8,952 nt of DNA from CAYZEZ01 sp964477295 (GCA_964477295.1 CAYZEZ010000206.1:1-8952); one strand, 5' to 3'. Positions 1 through 6,860 are shown, counted from the first letter of the stretch. Made by a program: numbers and translations. The notes: generated by a model not told the origin, from the sequence alone.

Positions 1-62
1 ACCGTTTCACGCGGTATACACGCTCTCCAGGCGTGCGCCTTAGACCACTCGGCCATCTCTCC
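1..62 (-). tRNA. tRNA-Ser(GGA), 3' part cut off by the window edge
   Basis: Read on the minus strand from 62 downward, the sequence starts with a 7-nt acceptor 5' strand GGAGAGA, then TG, a D arm (GCC stem, GAGTGGTCTAA loop, GGC stem), and an anticodon stem CACGC/GCGTG enclosing the loop CTGGAGA. The anticodon GGA (positions 28-26) reads UCC and UCU serine codons. After the anticodon stem comes the start of a long variable arm, as expected for a class II tRNA such as serine. The rest of the variable arm, the T arm and the 3' acceptor strand lie beyond the left edge, so CCA encoding cannot be judged. The gene is on the same strand as ansA but has its own likely promoter in the gap between them. 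Confidence 0.93.
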
Positions 63-93
63 GATTGGCTGATATGGTGCTAATCAGAGGGCG

Positions 94-122
94 CAAATTA
101 CAAAAAAAATAAATATATACAA
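94..122 (-). promoter_or_regulatory. Putative Bacteroidota-type promoter for tRNA-Ser
   Basis: On the minus strand, TTG (122-120) is followed by a 19-nt A/T-only spacer apart from one G, then TAATTTG (100-94). This matches the known Bacteroidota pattern of a -33 TTTG-like box, about 19-20 nt, and a -7 box TAnnTTTG, with one T missing in the -7 box. Transcription would begin near 86-89, about 25 nt before the tRNA 5' end at 62. The T-rich spacer could also act as weak termination sequence behind ansA, but no strong stem precedes it directly. The assignment is by pattern only. Confidence 0.5.
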
Positions 123-127
123 CCCTG

Positions 128-1159
128 TCAAACAGTTATTTCACCATTTAAAGAATTATTTAAATGGAGTTTAATTTTATCGGTTGATCCATGTCGTCCG
201 AGGAGGCTCATTAACTTGGTAATTGCAGCTTCCGTAGTCATATCGTGTCCACTGATGACCCCTGCATCAACCAGGTGCCAGCTTGTTTCATAGCGTCCCA
301 TCTCAACATGTCCCTGGCTGCATTGGGTGACATTTAAAATAATAATACCCCGGTCCACCGCCGACTTGATATTCTCCCCGAACCATTTCTCAGTCGGGGC
401 ATTGCCTGCGCCAAAGGTTTCAAGGATCAGGGCCCTGAGGTTATCATTATTTAAAATAGAATCGACAACATGTTTAGTAATACCGGGAAATAATTTCAAA
501 ACAGCCAGGTTGGGATCCATGGATGTATGCACTTTAAAGGGTTTATTATCGGCAGGATATAGAATGGCATCTTTATTATATTTAATGTGAACGCCGGATT
601 CAGCCAGTGGTGGATAATTGGGAGAATTAAAAGCATTGAAGTTATCTGCATTAATCTTCGTTGTGCGGTTGCCCCGATAGAGCTTAGATTCAAAATATAT
701 ACTTACCTCTGGCACAAGTGCTTTACCAATTGATTTGGCAGCGGCAATCACAATCGATGACATAAGGTTCTCCTTTGCATCCGTTCTAAGCGAACTGATC
801 GGAAGCTGTGAACCGGTAAAGATCACGGGCTTACCCAGGTTTTCAAACATAAAACTCAGGGCAGAGGCGGAATATGCCATGGTATCAGTTCCATGTAAAA
901 CAACGAAACCATCATACTGATCATAATTCTGTCTGATGGTTTCGGCTATCTGTTTCCAGGCAGCTGGATTGATATCGGATGAGTCAACAGGATTATCGAA
1001 GGTCATCGATGAGATATTGAATCCAAACTTTTTAAGCTCCGGTGCATGTTTGATGATCTCTTCAAGATTAAATGGAATCAGGGAATTGGAACCCGTTCCG
1101 GAGACCATTCCTATGGTTCCACCTGTATATATAATTAATATGGAACTATCCTTTGTCAT
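128..1159 (-). CDS. ansA: Type I L-asparaginase
   Basis: This enzyme hydrolyses L-asparagine to aspartate and ammonia. No signal peptide is visible, so the protein should be cytoplasmic, as in the AnsA (type I) class. The 343 residues are close to the 338 of E. coli AnsA. The first catalytic motif is TGGTIGM at 12-18, with Thr15 as the nucleophile. The second is HGTDTMAY at 89-96, with Thr91 and Asp92. The YRGNRTTK segment at 161-168 carries the lysine (Lys168) that matches the catalytic lysine of the family. The C-terminal allosteric-type domain includes GHDMTTEAAITKLM. The ATG overlaps the TGA of tatD in an ATGA junction, so the two genes are very likely co-transcribed and translationally coupled. 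No Shine-Dalgarno sequence is visible. Nothing appears broken. Confidence 0.96.
   Translation of the reverse strand: MTKDSSILIIYTGGTIGMVSGTGSNSLIPFNLEEIIKHAPELKKFGFNISSMTFDNPVDSSDINPAAWKQIAETIRQNYDQYDGFVVLHGTDTMAYSASALSFMFENLGKPVIFTGSQLPISSLRTDAKENLMSSIVIAAAKSIGKALVPEVSIYFESKLYRGNRTTKINADNFNAFNSPNYPPLAESGVHIKYNKDAILYPADNKPFKVHTSMDPNLAVLKLFPGITKHVVDSILNNDNLRALILETFGAGNAPTEKWFGENIKSAVDRGIIILNVTQCSQGHVEMGRYETSWHLVDAGVISGHDMTTEAAITKLMSLLGRHGSTDKIKLHLNNSLNGEITV
144..167. repeat. Perfect 9-bp inverted repeat inside the ansA 3' end
   Basis: CCATTTAAA (144-152) and TTTAAATGG (159-167) are exact reverse complements around a 6-nt loop. The structure covers the codons just before the ansA stop at 128. 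The stem is A/T rich and has no directly adjacent T-run in the minus direction, so it does not qualify as a classical terminator. It could still slow exonucleases or help define the 3' end of the mRNA. Confidence 0.45.
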
Positions 1160-1929
1160 TCTGTTATAGAAAATATTTGTAATGCATTTTCCGTGGTGAT
1201 CCTTGCAACCTCATTCAATGGAAGTTGATATATATCTGCCATCTTTCCTGCAGTATGCAACAGATAGGAAGGTTCATTTCTTTTCCCACGGTACGGGACC
1301 GGGGAAAGATAGGGAGAATCGGTTTCAAGTACGATGGATTCAAGAGGGATCTCCGCGATTACATTGTCCAACCCTGAATTCTTAAAAGTAACAATTCCTC
1401 CAATCCCGATCATGAATCCATAATCTATGATTTTCCTGGCCTGCATCCTGTTTCCTGTGAAACTATGGAAAATACCTGTCAGCTCATCCCCCTGTTGCCC
1501 GTCCATAATCTCAAAAATCTCATCATAGGAATTCCTGGAATGAATAATAACCGGCAGCCGGAGCTTTTTAGCCAACTTAATATGCCTGATAAAAGCATCC
1601 TGCTGCTCCTTAAAAAAGGTCTTGTCCCAATACAGATCAATCCCGGTTTCCCCTATTGCAAAAAATTTATGCCTGTTCACAAATGAAAGAAGGTGCTGAA
1701 GCTCTTCAAGGTAGTTTTCTTTCACTGAAGTAGGATGCAATCCTGTCATCGGGAAGCAAAAATTCATATACCTGTCAGATATTTCCAACATCCTCTGAAA
1801 GGTAGACCGATCAACATTCGGCAGGAAAATTTTACTTATACCTGAATCCATAGCCCTTTGAACCACTTCATCCAGATCGTTTGCAAACTCATTGAGAAAA
1901 AGGTGGGCGTGTGTATCGACCAGAATCAT
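1156..1929 (-). CDS. tatD: TatD-family metal-dependent DNase (amidohydrolase fold)
   Basis: The 257-residue protein has the full TatD metal-binding set. His7 and His9 are in DTHAHLF, Glu94 in GETGID, His130 in PVIIHSR, His155 in IFHSFTG and Asp204 in LETDSPYLSP. These residues bind two divalent metals in a TIM barrel. Known family members have 3'-5' exonuclease or related nuclease activity and are cytoplasmic. Length is typical (about 255-265). The ATG at 1929 lies 13 nt past a strong 50-nt hairpin that separates it from gdhA. The downstream end overlaps ansA by 4 bp. The family also contains members with uncertain substrates, so the exact role (DNA quality control, apoptosis-like degradation, other hydrolysis) is not fixed by sequence. 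Confidence 0.95.
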   Translation of the reverse strand: MILVDTHAHLFLNEFANDLDEVVQRAMDSGISKIFLPNVDRSTFQRMLEISDRYMNFCFPMTGLHPTSVKENYLEELQHLLSFVNRHKFFAIGETGIDLYWDKTFFKEQQDAFIRHIKLAKKLRLPVIIHSRNSYDEIFEIMDGQQGDELTGIFHSFTGNRMQARKIIDYGFMIGIGGIVTFKNSGLDNVIAEIPLESIVLETDSPYLSPVPYRGKRNEPSYLLHTAGKMADIYQLPLNEVARITTENALQIFSITE

Positions 1930-1942
1930 ATTGTAATTTACC

Positions 1943-1992
1943 GCAAAGTTCGCAAAAATTCTCCTTACCGGGAGACACCTTGCGAACTTTGC
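1943..1992 (-). terminator. 50-nt nested hairpin between gdhA and tatD (terminator or leader element)
   Basis: GCAAAGTTCGCAA (1943-1955 on the plus strand) and TTGCGAACTTTGC (1980-1992) form a perfect 13-bp outer stem. Inside, after a symmetric 4x4 internal loop, TCTCC and GGAGA (1960-1964, 1971-1975) form a second 5-bp stem with a 6-nt loop. On the minus strand the inner stem is followed by ATTTTT, whose last two T bases belong to the outer stem. It lies 24 nt past the gdhA stop, which suits a gdhA terminator. However, no T-run follows the outer stem, and tatD starts 13 nt later. An attenuator, processing site or mRNA-stabilising structure is therefore equally possible. Confidence 0.6.
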
Positions 1993-2016
1993 TATATTTA
2001 TTGTGAGAGGGAGAAG

Positions 2017-3357
2017 CTATACAGCTCCCTGAGCCAGCATGGCATCGGCAACTTTTACAAATCCTCCGATGTTTGCCCCGGTTACATAATTCACAAATCC
2101 GTCATCTTCTTTACCATATTTGACGCAGGTTTCATGGATGCTTTTCATGATCTGATGCAACCGCTCGTCAACCTCTTTCCTGGTCCATGGCAAGCGCATG
2201 GAATTCTGGGTCATTTCTAAACCGGATACAGCTACGCCACCTGCATTGGCAGCTTTACCAGGACCATAAAGTATCTTCGATTTCAGGTAAAGTTCAATGG
2301 CTCCGGGTGCAGAGGGCATATTGGCTCCTTCCGAGACAAGTTTACATCCATTTGATATCAATAATTTGGCATCTTCTTCATGGATCTCATTCTCTGTTGC
2401 ACTCGGGAAAGCCACATCACATTTAACACCCCAGGGCCTCGATCCTTCATGATATTCACAGCCGAATTTATCAGCATATTCTTTTATCCTTCCCCGTTTA
2501 ATATTCTTCAGTTCCATTACAAATTTCAGCTTTTTATCATCGATACCGTCCGGATCATAAATGAATCCGCCTGAATCCGACAGGGTAATGACTTTACCAC
2601 CCAGTTCATTGATCTTCTCGGTAGTAAATTGTGCCACATTACCCGATCCAGATACAGCAGCAATTTTCCCATTCAGGGAGTCATTCTTTGTGTTCAGCAT
2701 CTCTTCAGCAAAATAAACAGCACCGTAACCTGTGGCTTCCGGCCTGATGAGGCTTCCTCCCCATTCAATTCCTTTCCCTGTTAATACACCGGTGAACTCG
2801 TTCCGGATCCGCTTATACTGTCCGAAAAGAAAACCTATTTCCCTGCCACCTACTCCTATATCTCCGGCCGGTACATCGGTATTGGGACCAATATGACGAC
2901 TCAATTCGGTCATGAAACTCTGACAGAAACGCATTACCTCATTGTCTGATTTTCCTTTGGGATCAAAGTCTGAACCTCCTTTACCACCCCCCATGGGCAG
3001 AGTGGTGAGACTGTTCTTGAAGACCTGCTCAAAAGCCAGGAACTTTAAGATGCCAAGGTTTACTGTCGGGTGAAACCTCAGCCCGCCTTTATAGGGACCA
3101 ATTGCACTGTTCATCTCAATCCTGAATCCCCGGTTAATTTCCACTTCTCCTTTGTCATTCAGCCAGGGTACCCTGAAGATCAACACCCTTTCGGGTTCGG
3201 CAATTCTTTCCAGGATTTTTGCATGTTTGTATTTTGGGTTTTCTTCGATGTAGGGGATGAGTGATTCCGCTACTTCATGAACGGCTTGATGAAATTCAGG
3301 TTCAGCCGGATTTTTAGCTTTGATTTTAGCCATAAACTGATCAACTCTTGGGTCCAT
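2017..3357 (-). CDS. gdhA: NADP-type glutamate dehydrogenase (hexameric, class I)
   Basis: This enzyme catalyses the reversible reductive amination of 2-oxoglutarate with ammonium to L-glutamate in the cytoplasm. The 446 residues match the small hexameric bacterial class (about 445-450). Substrate-binding motifs are PYKGGLRFHP (88-97, Lys90) and PMGGGKGGSDFDP (121-133). The second holds catalytic Lys126, and Asp166 sits in PAGDIGVGGRE. The Rossmann domain shows GSGNVAQF (237-244) and VITLSDSGG, where Ser260 follows the second strand. A serine there, rather than an acidic residue, favours NADP(H) over NAD(H), although this cannot be settled from sequence alone. The minus-strand leader is A-rich just before the ATG, without a Shine-Dalgarno motif, as is common in Bacteroidota. 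It is divergent from dprA across 295 bp. Confidence 0.97.
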   Translation of the reverse strand: MDPRVDQFMAKIKAKNPAEPEFHQAVHEVAESLIPYIEENPKYKHAKILERIAEPERVLIFRVPWLNDKGEVEINRGFRIEMNSAIGPYKGGLRFHPTVNLGILKFLAFEQVFKNSLTTLPMGGGKGGSDFDPKGKSDNEVMRFCQSFMTELSRHIGPNTDVPAGDIGVGGREIGFLFGQYKRIRNEFTGVLTGKGIEWGGSLIRPEATGYGAVYFAEEMLNTKNDSLNGKIAAVSGSGNVAQFTTEKINELGGKVITLSDSGGFIYDPDGIDDKKLKFVMELKNIKRGRIKEYADKFGCEYHEGSRPWGVKCDVAFPSATENEIHEEDAKLLISNGCKLVSEGANMPSAPGAIELYLKSKILYGPGKAANAGGVAVSGLEMTQNSMRLPWTRKEVDERLHQIMKSIHETCVKYGKEDDGFVNYVTGANIGGFVKVADAMLAQGAV

Positions 3358-3652
3358 TTTGGTTAGGTTTTAATTAGGTAAAAAATAAAATACATTTTTA
3401 ATTGATTGATTTATAGACAACTGGCATTAAATAGCTGGTTGCTGATACGGGTTACGAGATTCGAGTTATAAGGTTCCCGGTTCTGAGATACCTCGTACCT
3501 TCCACCCCGTACCCTGTAATTGATTTCTAATCGAAATTAAACATAGTATCAGGTGTAAAGAATGATCCTTATCAGGAATTGAATATGTTATTAAACACTG
3601 GTACAACCGATATTTTACAGATAAATGCATAAAGGGGAAAAGAGAATGTATT
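3358..3652. other. Divergent gdhA/dprA intergenic region
   Basis: The 295 bp between two divergent start codons must hold both promoters. The first 60 bp next to gdhA are very A/T rich. The centre contains the heptamer-phased repeat patch annotated separately. The last 130 bp next to dprA are A/T rich with no clear Shine-Dalgarno sequence: a GGGG run lies about 15 nt before the ATG, too far to be a good site. I found no confident -33/-7 pair for either gene and no open reading frame worth calling. Confidence 0.6.
3444..3520. repeat. Degenerate 7-nt-phased repeat patch with rough dyad symmetry (copy A)
   Basis: From 3444 the sequence divides without slippage into eleven heptamers: GATACGG, GTTACGA, GATTCGA, GTTATAA, GGTTCCC, GGTTCTG, AGATACC, TCGTACC, TTCCACC, CCGTACC, CTGTAAT. 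The left units resemble GNTACGA, and the right units (TCGTACC, CCGTACC) resemble the reverse complement, so the patch could fold on itself imperfectly. The flanks are ordinary A/T-rich intergenic DNA. A related patch lies at 8889-8952, sharing GGTTACGAG and CCTGTAAT in the same order. Confidence 0.6.
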
Positions 3653-4759
3653 ATGACTGATAATCACTCACTCTATTACATTGCACTGTCAATGATACCT
3701 GGCATCGGAAGCATAACAGCCAGGAAATTGATTTCCCTTCTTGGCAGTCCGGAACTAGTTTTCAGGGAAAGGAAGGATGTTTTATTAAAGATCCCTTTCA
3801 TCGGGAGCCAGATTGTTGAGGCAATTTCAAATAAAAATAATCTGGCTAAAGCGGAAAAGGAAATCAACCTACTTATTCGTCATAAAATTCAGATTCTTTA
3901 TTATACTGATCCTGCTTATCCAACCAGGCTGAACGAATGTCCCGACGGACCGATCCTTATCTATGTAAAAGGACAATCCAATCTGAATTATCACCGGATT
4001 TTGAGTATTGTTGGCACCCGCAGTCCTACTTCGTACGGCACTGAAGTGTGCCGTAAGCTGATATCAGATATTTCAATTGAAGACCAATCTGTTGCCATTG
4101 TCAGCGGGCTCGCTTACGGGATCGACATCTGTGCACATAAGGCAGCGTTAAGATACGGACTACCTACGGTGGCGGTACTTGGACATGGACTGGGGTTCCT
4201 CTATCCGGGATCACACAGGCCCATCGCAGGAAAGATACAGGAATCGGGTGCCCTGATCACCGATTTCACGTATGGAGAAAAACCTGAGAGAAAGAATTTT
4301 ATCAAGCGCAACAGGATTATAGCCGGTTTGTCAGACGGCACAATCGTGATAGAGTCAGGTACCCGGGGAGGTGCTTTACTAACTGCACAGATGGCCGATT
4401 CTTATAATAAGGATGTCATGGCCTTCCCGGGCAGAACCAGCGATCCGATGTCATCGGGATGTAATCGGATCATTAAGGAACACCGGGCCACCATGATTGA
4501 AAACTGGCAGGATGTTAAGTATTTTATGAGATGGGATGATTTGCCGGCGGGAACAATTCAGCGGGAATTGTTCCTGTCCTATTCAAAAGAAGAGAACTTA
4601 ATTCTGAGGATCCTGGAAAAGGAAGGTGAATCGTCGATCGATAAGATATGCCAGCAATCGGGAATGCCTGTAAGTAGAATTTCTCCCTTGTTGCTGAACC
4701 TGGAGTTTGCTAACGAAGTAATTCCTTTACCAGGTGATCGATATAAGCTGGACAGGTAA
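3653..4759 (+). CDS. dprA: DNA-processing protein DprA (Smf)
   Basis: DprA binds incoming single-stranded DNA and loads RecA during natural transformation. It is also kept in many bacteria not known to be competent. The 368 residues contain three parts. An N-terminal helix-hairpin-helix/SAM-like region (about 1-60) includes IPGIGSITARKL. The Rossmann-like DprA core (about 80-285) carries GTRSPTSYG (121-129), SGLAYGID (151-158), FIKRNRIIAGLS (216-227) and SGTRGGALLTA (235-245). A C-terminal winged-helix domain covers about 312-366. The ATG at 3653 gives the usual family N-terminus, and the next Met (residue 14) would cut into the first domain. The gene is complete and ends 6 bp before a tandem-repeat array, with no terminator visible between. 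Confidence 0.96.
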   Translation: MTDNHSLYYIALSMIPGIGSITARKLISLLGSPELVFRERKDVLLKIPFIGSQIVEAISNKNNLAKAEKEINLLIRHKIQILYYTDPAYPTRLNECPDGPILIYVKGQSNLNYHRILSIVGTRSPTSYGTEVCRKLISDISIEDQSVAIVSGLAYGIDICAHKAALRYGLPTVAVLGHGLGFLYPGSHRPIAGKIQESGALITDFTYGEKPERKNFIKRNRIIAGLSDGTIVIESGTRGGALLTAQMADSYNKDVMAFPGRTSDPMSSGCNRIIKEHRATMIENWQDVKYFMRWDDLPAGTIQRELFLSYSKEENLILRILEKEGESSIDKICQQSGMPVSRISPLLLNLEFANEVIPLPGDRYKLDR

Positions 4760-4765
4760 GGGAAG

Positions 4766-5043
4766 AGTCTGCAGTCTGCAAGTAATAGTCGCAGGTCCTG
4801 GAGTCCATAGTCGCCAGTCGCCAGTCCATAGTCGCCAGTCGCCAGTTCATAGTCGCCAGTNNNNNNNNNNNNNNNNNNNNNNNNNNNNNNNNNNNNNNNN
4901 NNNNNNNNNNNNNNNNNNNNNNNNNNNNNNNNNNNNNNNNNNNNNNNNNNNNNNNNNNNNCCAGTCCATAGTCGCCAGTCGCCAGTTCATAGTCGCCAGT
5001 CGCCAGTCCATAGTCTGCAGTCACAAGACCTGGAGTCCATGAG
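4766..5043. repeat. Tandem array of heptamers in 21-bp higher-order units, interrupted by an assembly gap
   Basis: The array reads in steps of 7 nt. The core unit is AGTCCAT + AGTCGCC + AGTCGCC (21 bp), and some copies have AGTTCAT in the first position. Left of the gap the first heptamers of successive units are AGTCCAT, AGTCCAT, AGTTCAT. Right of the gap they are AGTCCAT, AGTTCAT, AGTCCAT. The outer edges hold variants (AGTCTGC, AGTCTGC, AAGTAAT, AGTCGCA on the left; AGTCTGC, AGTCACA on the right), each followed by an 8-nt step (GGTCCTGG or AGACCTGG) and AGTCCAT. It fills almost all of the 318-bp convergent gap between dprA and the small membrane-protein gene. True length is unknown because of the gap. 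Open frames on both strands across it are by-products of the 21-bp period. Confidence 0.9.
4861..4960. other. Assembly gap (100 N)
   Basis: Exactly 100 N bases lie inside the heptamer array. A round 100 is the usual placeholder for a gap of unknown size, so the real array may be shorter or much longer, and other sequence could be hidden here. The right side resumes with CC followed by AGTCCAT. The left side stops after AGT of an AGTCGCC unit, so the array phase is plausibly continuous. Confidence 0.97.
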
Positions 5044-5077
5044 TTTGTTTATTAGACTCTGCCGGCTAACAAGGAGA

Positions 5078-5557
5078 TCATCTTTTTACATACTGGCTGA
5101 GCTGTGTGTCGATTGCCTCAAGCTCTTTTCTATTAAGGGCTGTTAACCCGATGGCAGGATACCTGGCAACTTTATTCTTCACTTTCTGGTAAAGGAAGAG
5201 CGTTTTCTTTAATCCGAAAAAACTTTTCCTTATCTCAAATTTAACCAGGCTGGTTTTAGGTATTTCCAGCATACTTTTTTTTCTTGCGACAGGACGGATC
5301 GGGTAATAGCGGAGAATAATATTTTCTCCATCATCGTTGAAATAAATATAATTTCGATTAAGGGAATACCCAATTATCATAATAACAATATACAACACTG
5401 CAAGTATCAGCACAAGGGTATATCTTTCTAATCCATAAAAAGGCTGATTGAAAAAACGTAACATCATCACAACTACCATGGCAATGCCAATAATAATAGT
5501 GATCAACATCTTCCTGAGGAAGGACCGGATGGTGGTTTTTTGATTATCAAATTGCAT
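5078..5557 (-). CDS. Small membrane protein with two TM helices and a PH-like C-terminal region
   Basis: I do not recognise a named family with certainty. The 159-residue protein has a short charged N-terminus, two hydrophobic helices (about 17-33 and 46-64) joined by a short loop, then about 95 soluble residues. By the positive-inside pattern both termini should be cytoplasmic. The soluble part starts with RNYIYFNDDGENIILRYYPI and continues through alternating short strands to a final helix (KELEAIDTQLSQYV). This layout recalls bacterial PH-like domains found behind paired TM helices, which is an inference from shape and not a matched motif. The ATG is 1 nt after the proline dehydrogenase stop (TAA-G-ATG), so the two are almost certainly one transcript. 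A direct functional link to proline oxidation is not shown. Confidence 0.82.
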   Translation of the reverse strand: MQFDNQKTTIRSFLRKMLITIIIGIAMVVVMMLRFFNQPFYGLERYTLVLILAVLYIVIMIIGYSLNRNYIYFNDDGENIILRYYPIRPVARKKSMLEIPKTSLVKFEIRKSFFGLKKTLFLYQKVKNKVARYPAIGLTALNRKELEAIDTQLSQYVKR

Positions 5558-5558
5558 C

Positions 5559-6734
5559 TTACGATATGTTACGCCCGCTACGTCTGTCTCTTTCCTGCAC
5601 GATCAGGCTTAATTCCCTGCTTGTTTGCCCTCCAATAGATGTGTTTTCTTCTGTCCTTCTGATCAGATAGGGGATTACACTCTTAACGGGGCCGTAAGGT
5701 AAATATTTTGCAACATTGTATCCTTCGTGTGCCAGGTTAAAACTAATGTGGTCGCTCATTCCGTATAATTGTGAAAAATAACACCTGGGATCATCTTTTG
5801 AGATGCCGTTTTCTTCCATTAACCGGGTCAGGTAAAGACTGCTGTTTTCATTATGTGTCCCGTTAAAAATGGATACTTTATCGATGTTTTCCACGGCAAA
5901 CTTTAAGGCAGCATCAAAATATTTATCAGTGCTTTCCTTATCCGGGTGAATGGGCGAGGTATAGCCGAGCCTCGCTGCACGTTCCCTTTCTCTTTCCATG
6001 TATGCACCCCTTACAAATTTGATCCCCATGAAATAGTTTCCTTTTCGTGCCTTCTCCAGGTCGTTCCTGAAAACATCCATCCTGTCGGTCCGGTACATCT
6101 GGTATGTATTATAAACAATGGTTTTCTCTTTGTTGTGTTTTGCCATCATCTCATTCACCACTTCATCTATGAATTTCTGATAACAGTAATCTTCTGCATC
6201 GATCATTATTGGGACCTGTAATTCAGATGCTGTTCTGCACAGTTTCCCGATCCTGGATATGAATTCCTGTGAGGCCTTCTCCTCTTCCTCATTCAGTTCC
6301 TCACCTGCACTCTTCTTTGCCAGGACAGCGTCGGAACCAAATGCTGTGGGCTTGAAAACAGCGAAGGGAATATTCTCATTTTTAGCAGCATTTTGAACGG
6401 TTTGCAGGGTTTCGTTAAGAGCGGCCTCAATTTCTTCCGTATTTTCTTTTCCCTCTACAGAATAATCCAGGATGGAATGAACATTATATTTGCTCAATTT
6501 GGAAACTGTTGGCAGGCAATCCTCTATCGTTTCACCTCCACAAAAATGACTGTATATGGTAGGTTTAACAATCCATTTTATCGGGAAATGGATGCGAATG
6601 GCAAAATTGGACATGGCACCACCCACCTTTACCAGGAACCTGCTTGAGATCGCTCTAAACAGAAAATGTGCCCTGTTTAGTTCTTTGTTTGATTTTATCT
6701 TAAATGCAATCTCTGTGCTATCAAAAGATACCAT
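5559..6734 (-). CDS. Proline dehydrogenase (monofunctional PRODH)
   Basis: This enzyme oxidises L-proline to 1-pyrroline-5-carboxylate with FAD and passes electrons to the membrane quinone pool. It is the first step of proline use as carbon, nitrogen and energy source. The 391 residues are PRODH only, with no aldehyde dehydrogenase domain, so the P5C dehydrogenase must be encoded elsewhere. Visible family motifs are FKPTAFGS (127-134), MIDAEDYCYQ (177-186), YNTYQMYRTD (208-217), KFVRGAYMERER (239-250), GTHNENS (292-298), QLYGMSDH (322-329), YLPYGPV (344-350) and YLIRRTEEN (356-364). Arg359 and Arg360 are the expected carboxylate-binding pair. The ATG at 6734 is followed by an extra N-terminal stretch (about 1-40) before the barrel. 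The gene is divergent from aroA and heads a two-gene unit. Confidence 0.96.
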   Translation of the reverse strand: MVSFDSTEIAFKIKSNKELNRAHFLFRAISSRFLVKVGGAMSNFAIRIHFPIKWIVKPTIYSHFCGGETIEDCLPTVSKLSKYNVHSILDYSVEGKENTEEIEAALNETLQTVQNAAKNENIPFAVFKPTAFGSDAVLAKKSAGEELNEEEEKASQEFISRIGKLCRTASELQVPIMIDAEDYCYQKFIDEVVNEMMAKHNKEKTIVYNTYQMYRTDRMDVFRNDLEKARKGNYFMGIKFVRGAYMERERERAARLGYTSPIHPDKESTDKYFDAALKFAVENIDKVSIFNGTHNENSSLYLTRLMEENGISKDDPRCYFSQLYGMSDHISFNLAHEGYNVAKYLPYGPVKSVIPYLIRRTEENTSIGGQTSRELSLIVQERDRRSGRNIS

Positions 6735-6742
6735 ATCAGTCT

Positions 6743-6773
6743 AAAAATTAGATCGTTTCAAGGTTTGATCAAT
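6743..6773 (-). promoter_or_regulatory. Possible promoter for the proline dehydrogenase unit
   Basis: On the minus strand, ATTG (6773-6770), a 19-nt spacer and TAATTTTT (6750-6743) give a weak match to the Bacteroidota -33/-7 pattern. The -7 box ends 8 nt before the start codon at 6734, which would leave almost no leader. The A/T-rich context makes chance matches common, so this is only a candidate. Confidence 0.2.
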
Positions 6774-6860
6774 AATTTGCATTAAACAAATTAAGAGCTA
6801 AACGGGATAAAAATCTATGATAAAGATCAATTCTCAGGAATTTTAATACTTTTGAATACT

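Noticed and set aside
63..87. Short inverted repeat CTGAT/ATCAG (69-73, 83-87) upstream of tRNA-Ser
   Set aside because: Only 5 bp with a 9-nt loop and inside the tRNA leader. Chance is a sufficient explanation.
128..3357. A dedicated nitrogen-assimilation operon of gdhA, tatD and ansA
   Set aside because: gdhA and ansA both concern ammonia, but tatD is a nuclease, and a strong hairpin separates gdhA from the other two. Only tatD-ansA coupling is supported by the sequence.
4710..5042. Open frames on both strands through the heptamer array that would encode 7-residue repeat proteins (LATGDYG-like on the minus strand)
   Set aside because: A 21-bp period keeps any frame open. The frames cross the N gap, overlap the end of dprA, and lack an independent start region, so they are by-products of the repeat.
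4766..5043. CRISPR array
   Set aside because: Units are 7/21 bp, directly joined, with no unique spacers and no cas genes in the window.
5041..5077. Terminator between the array and the small membrane-protein gene
   Set aside because: Only a weak GAGT/ACTC pairing is present, with no T-run on the correct side.
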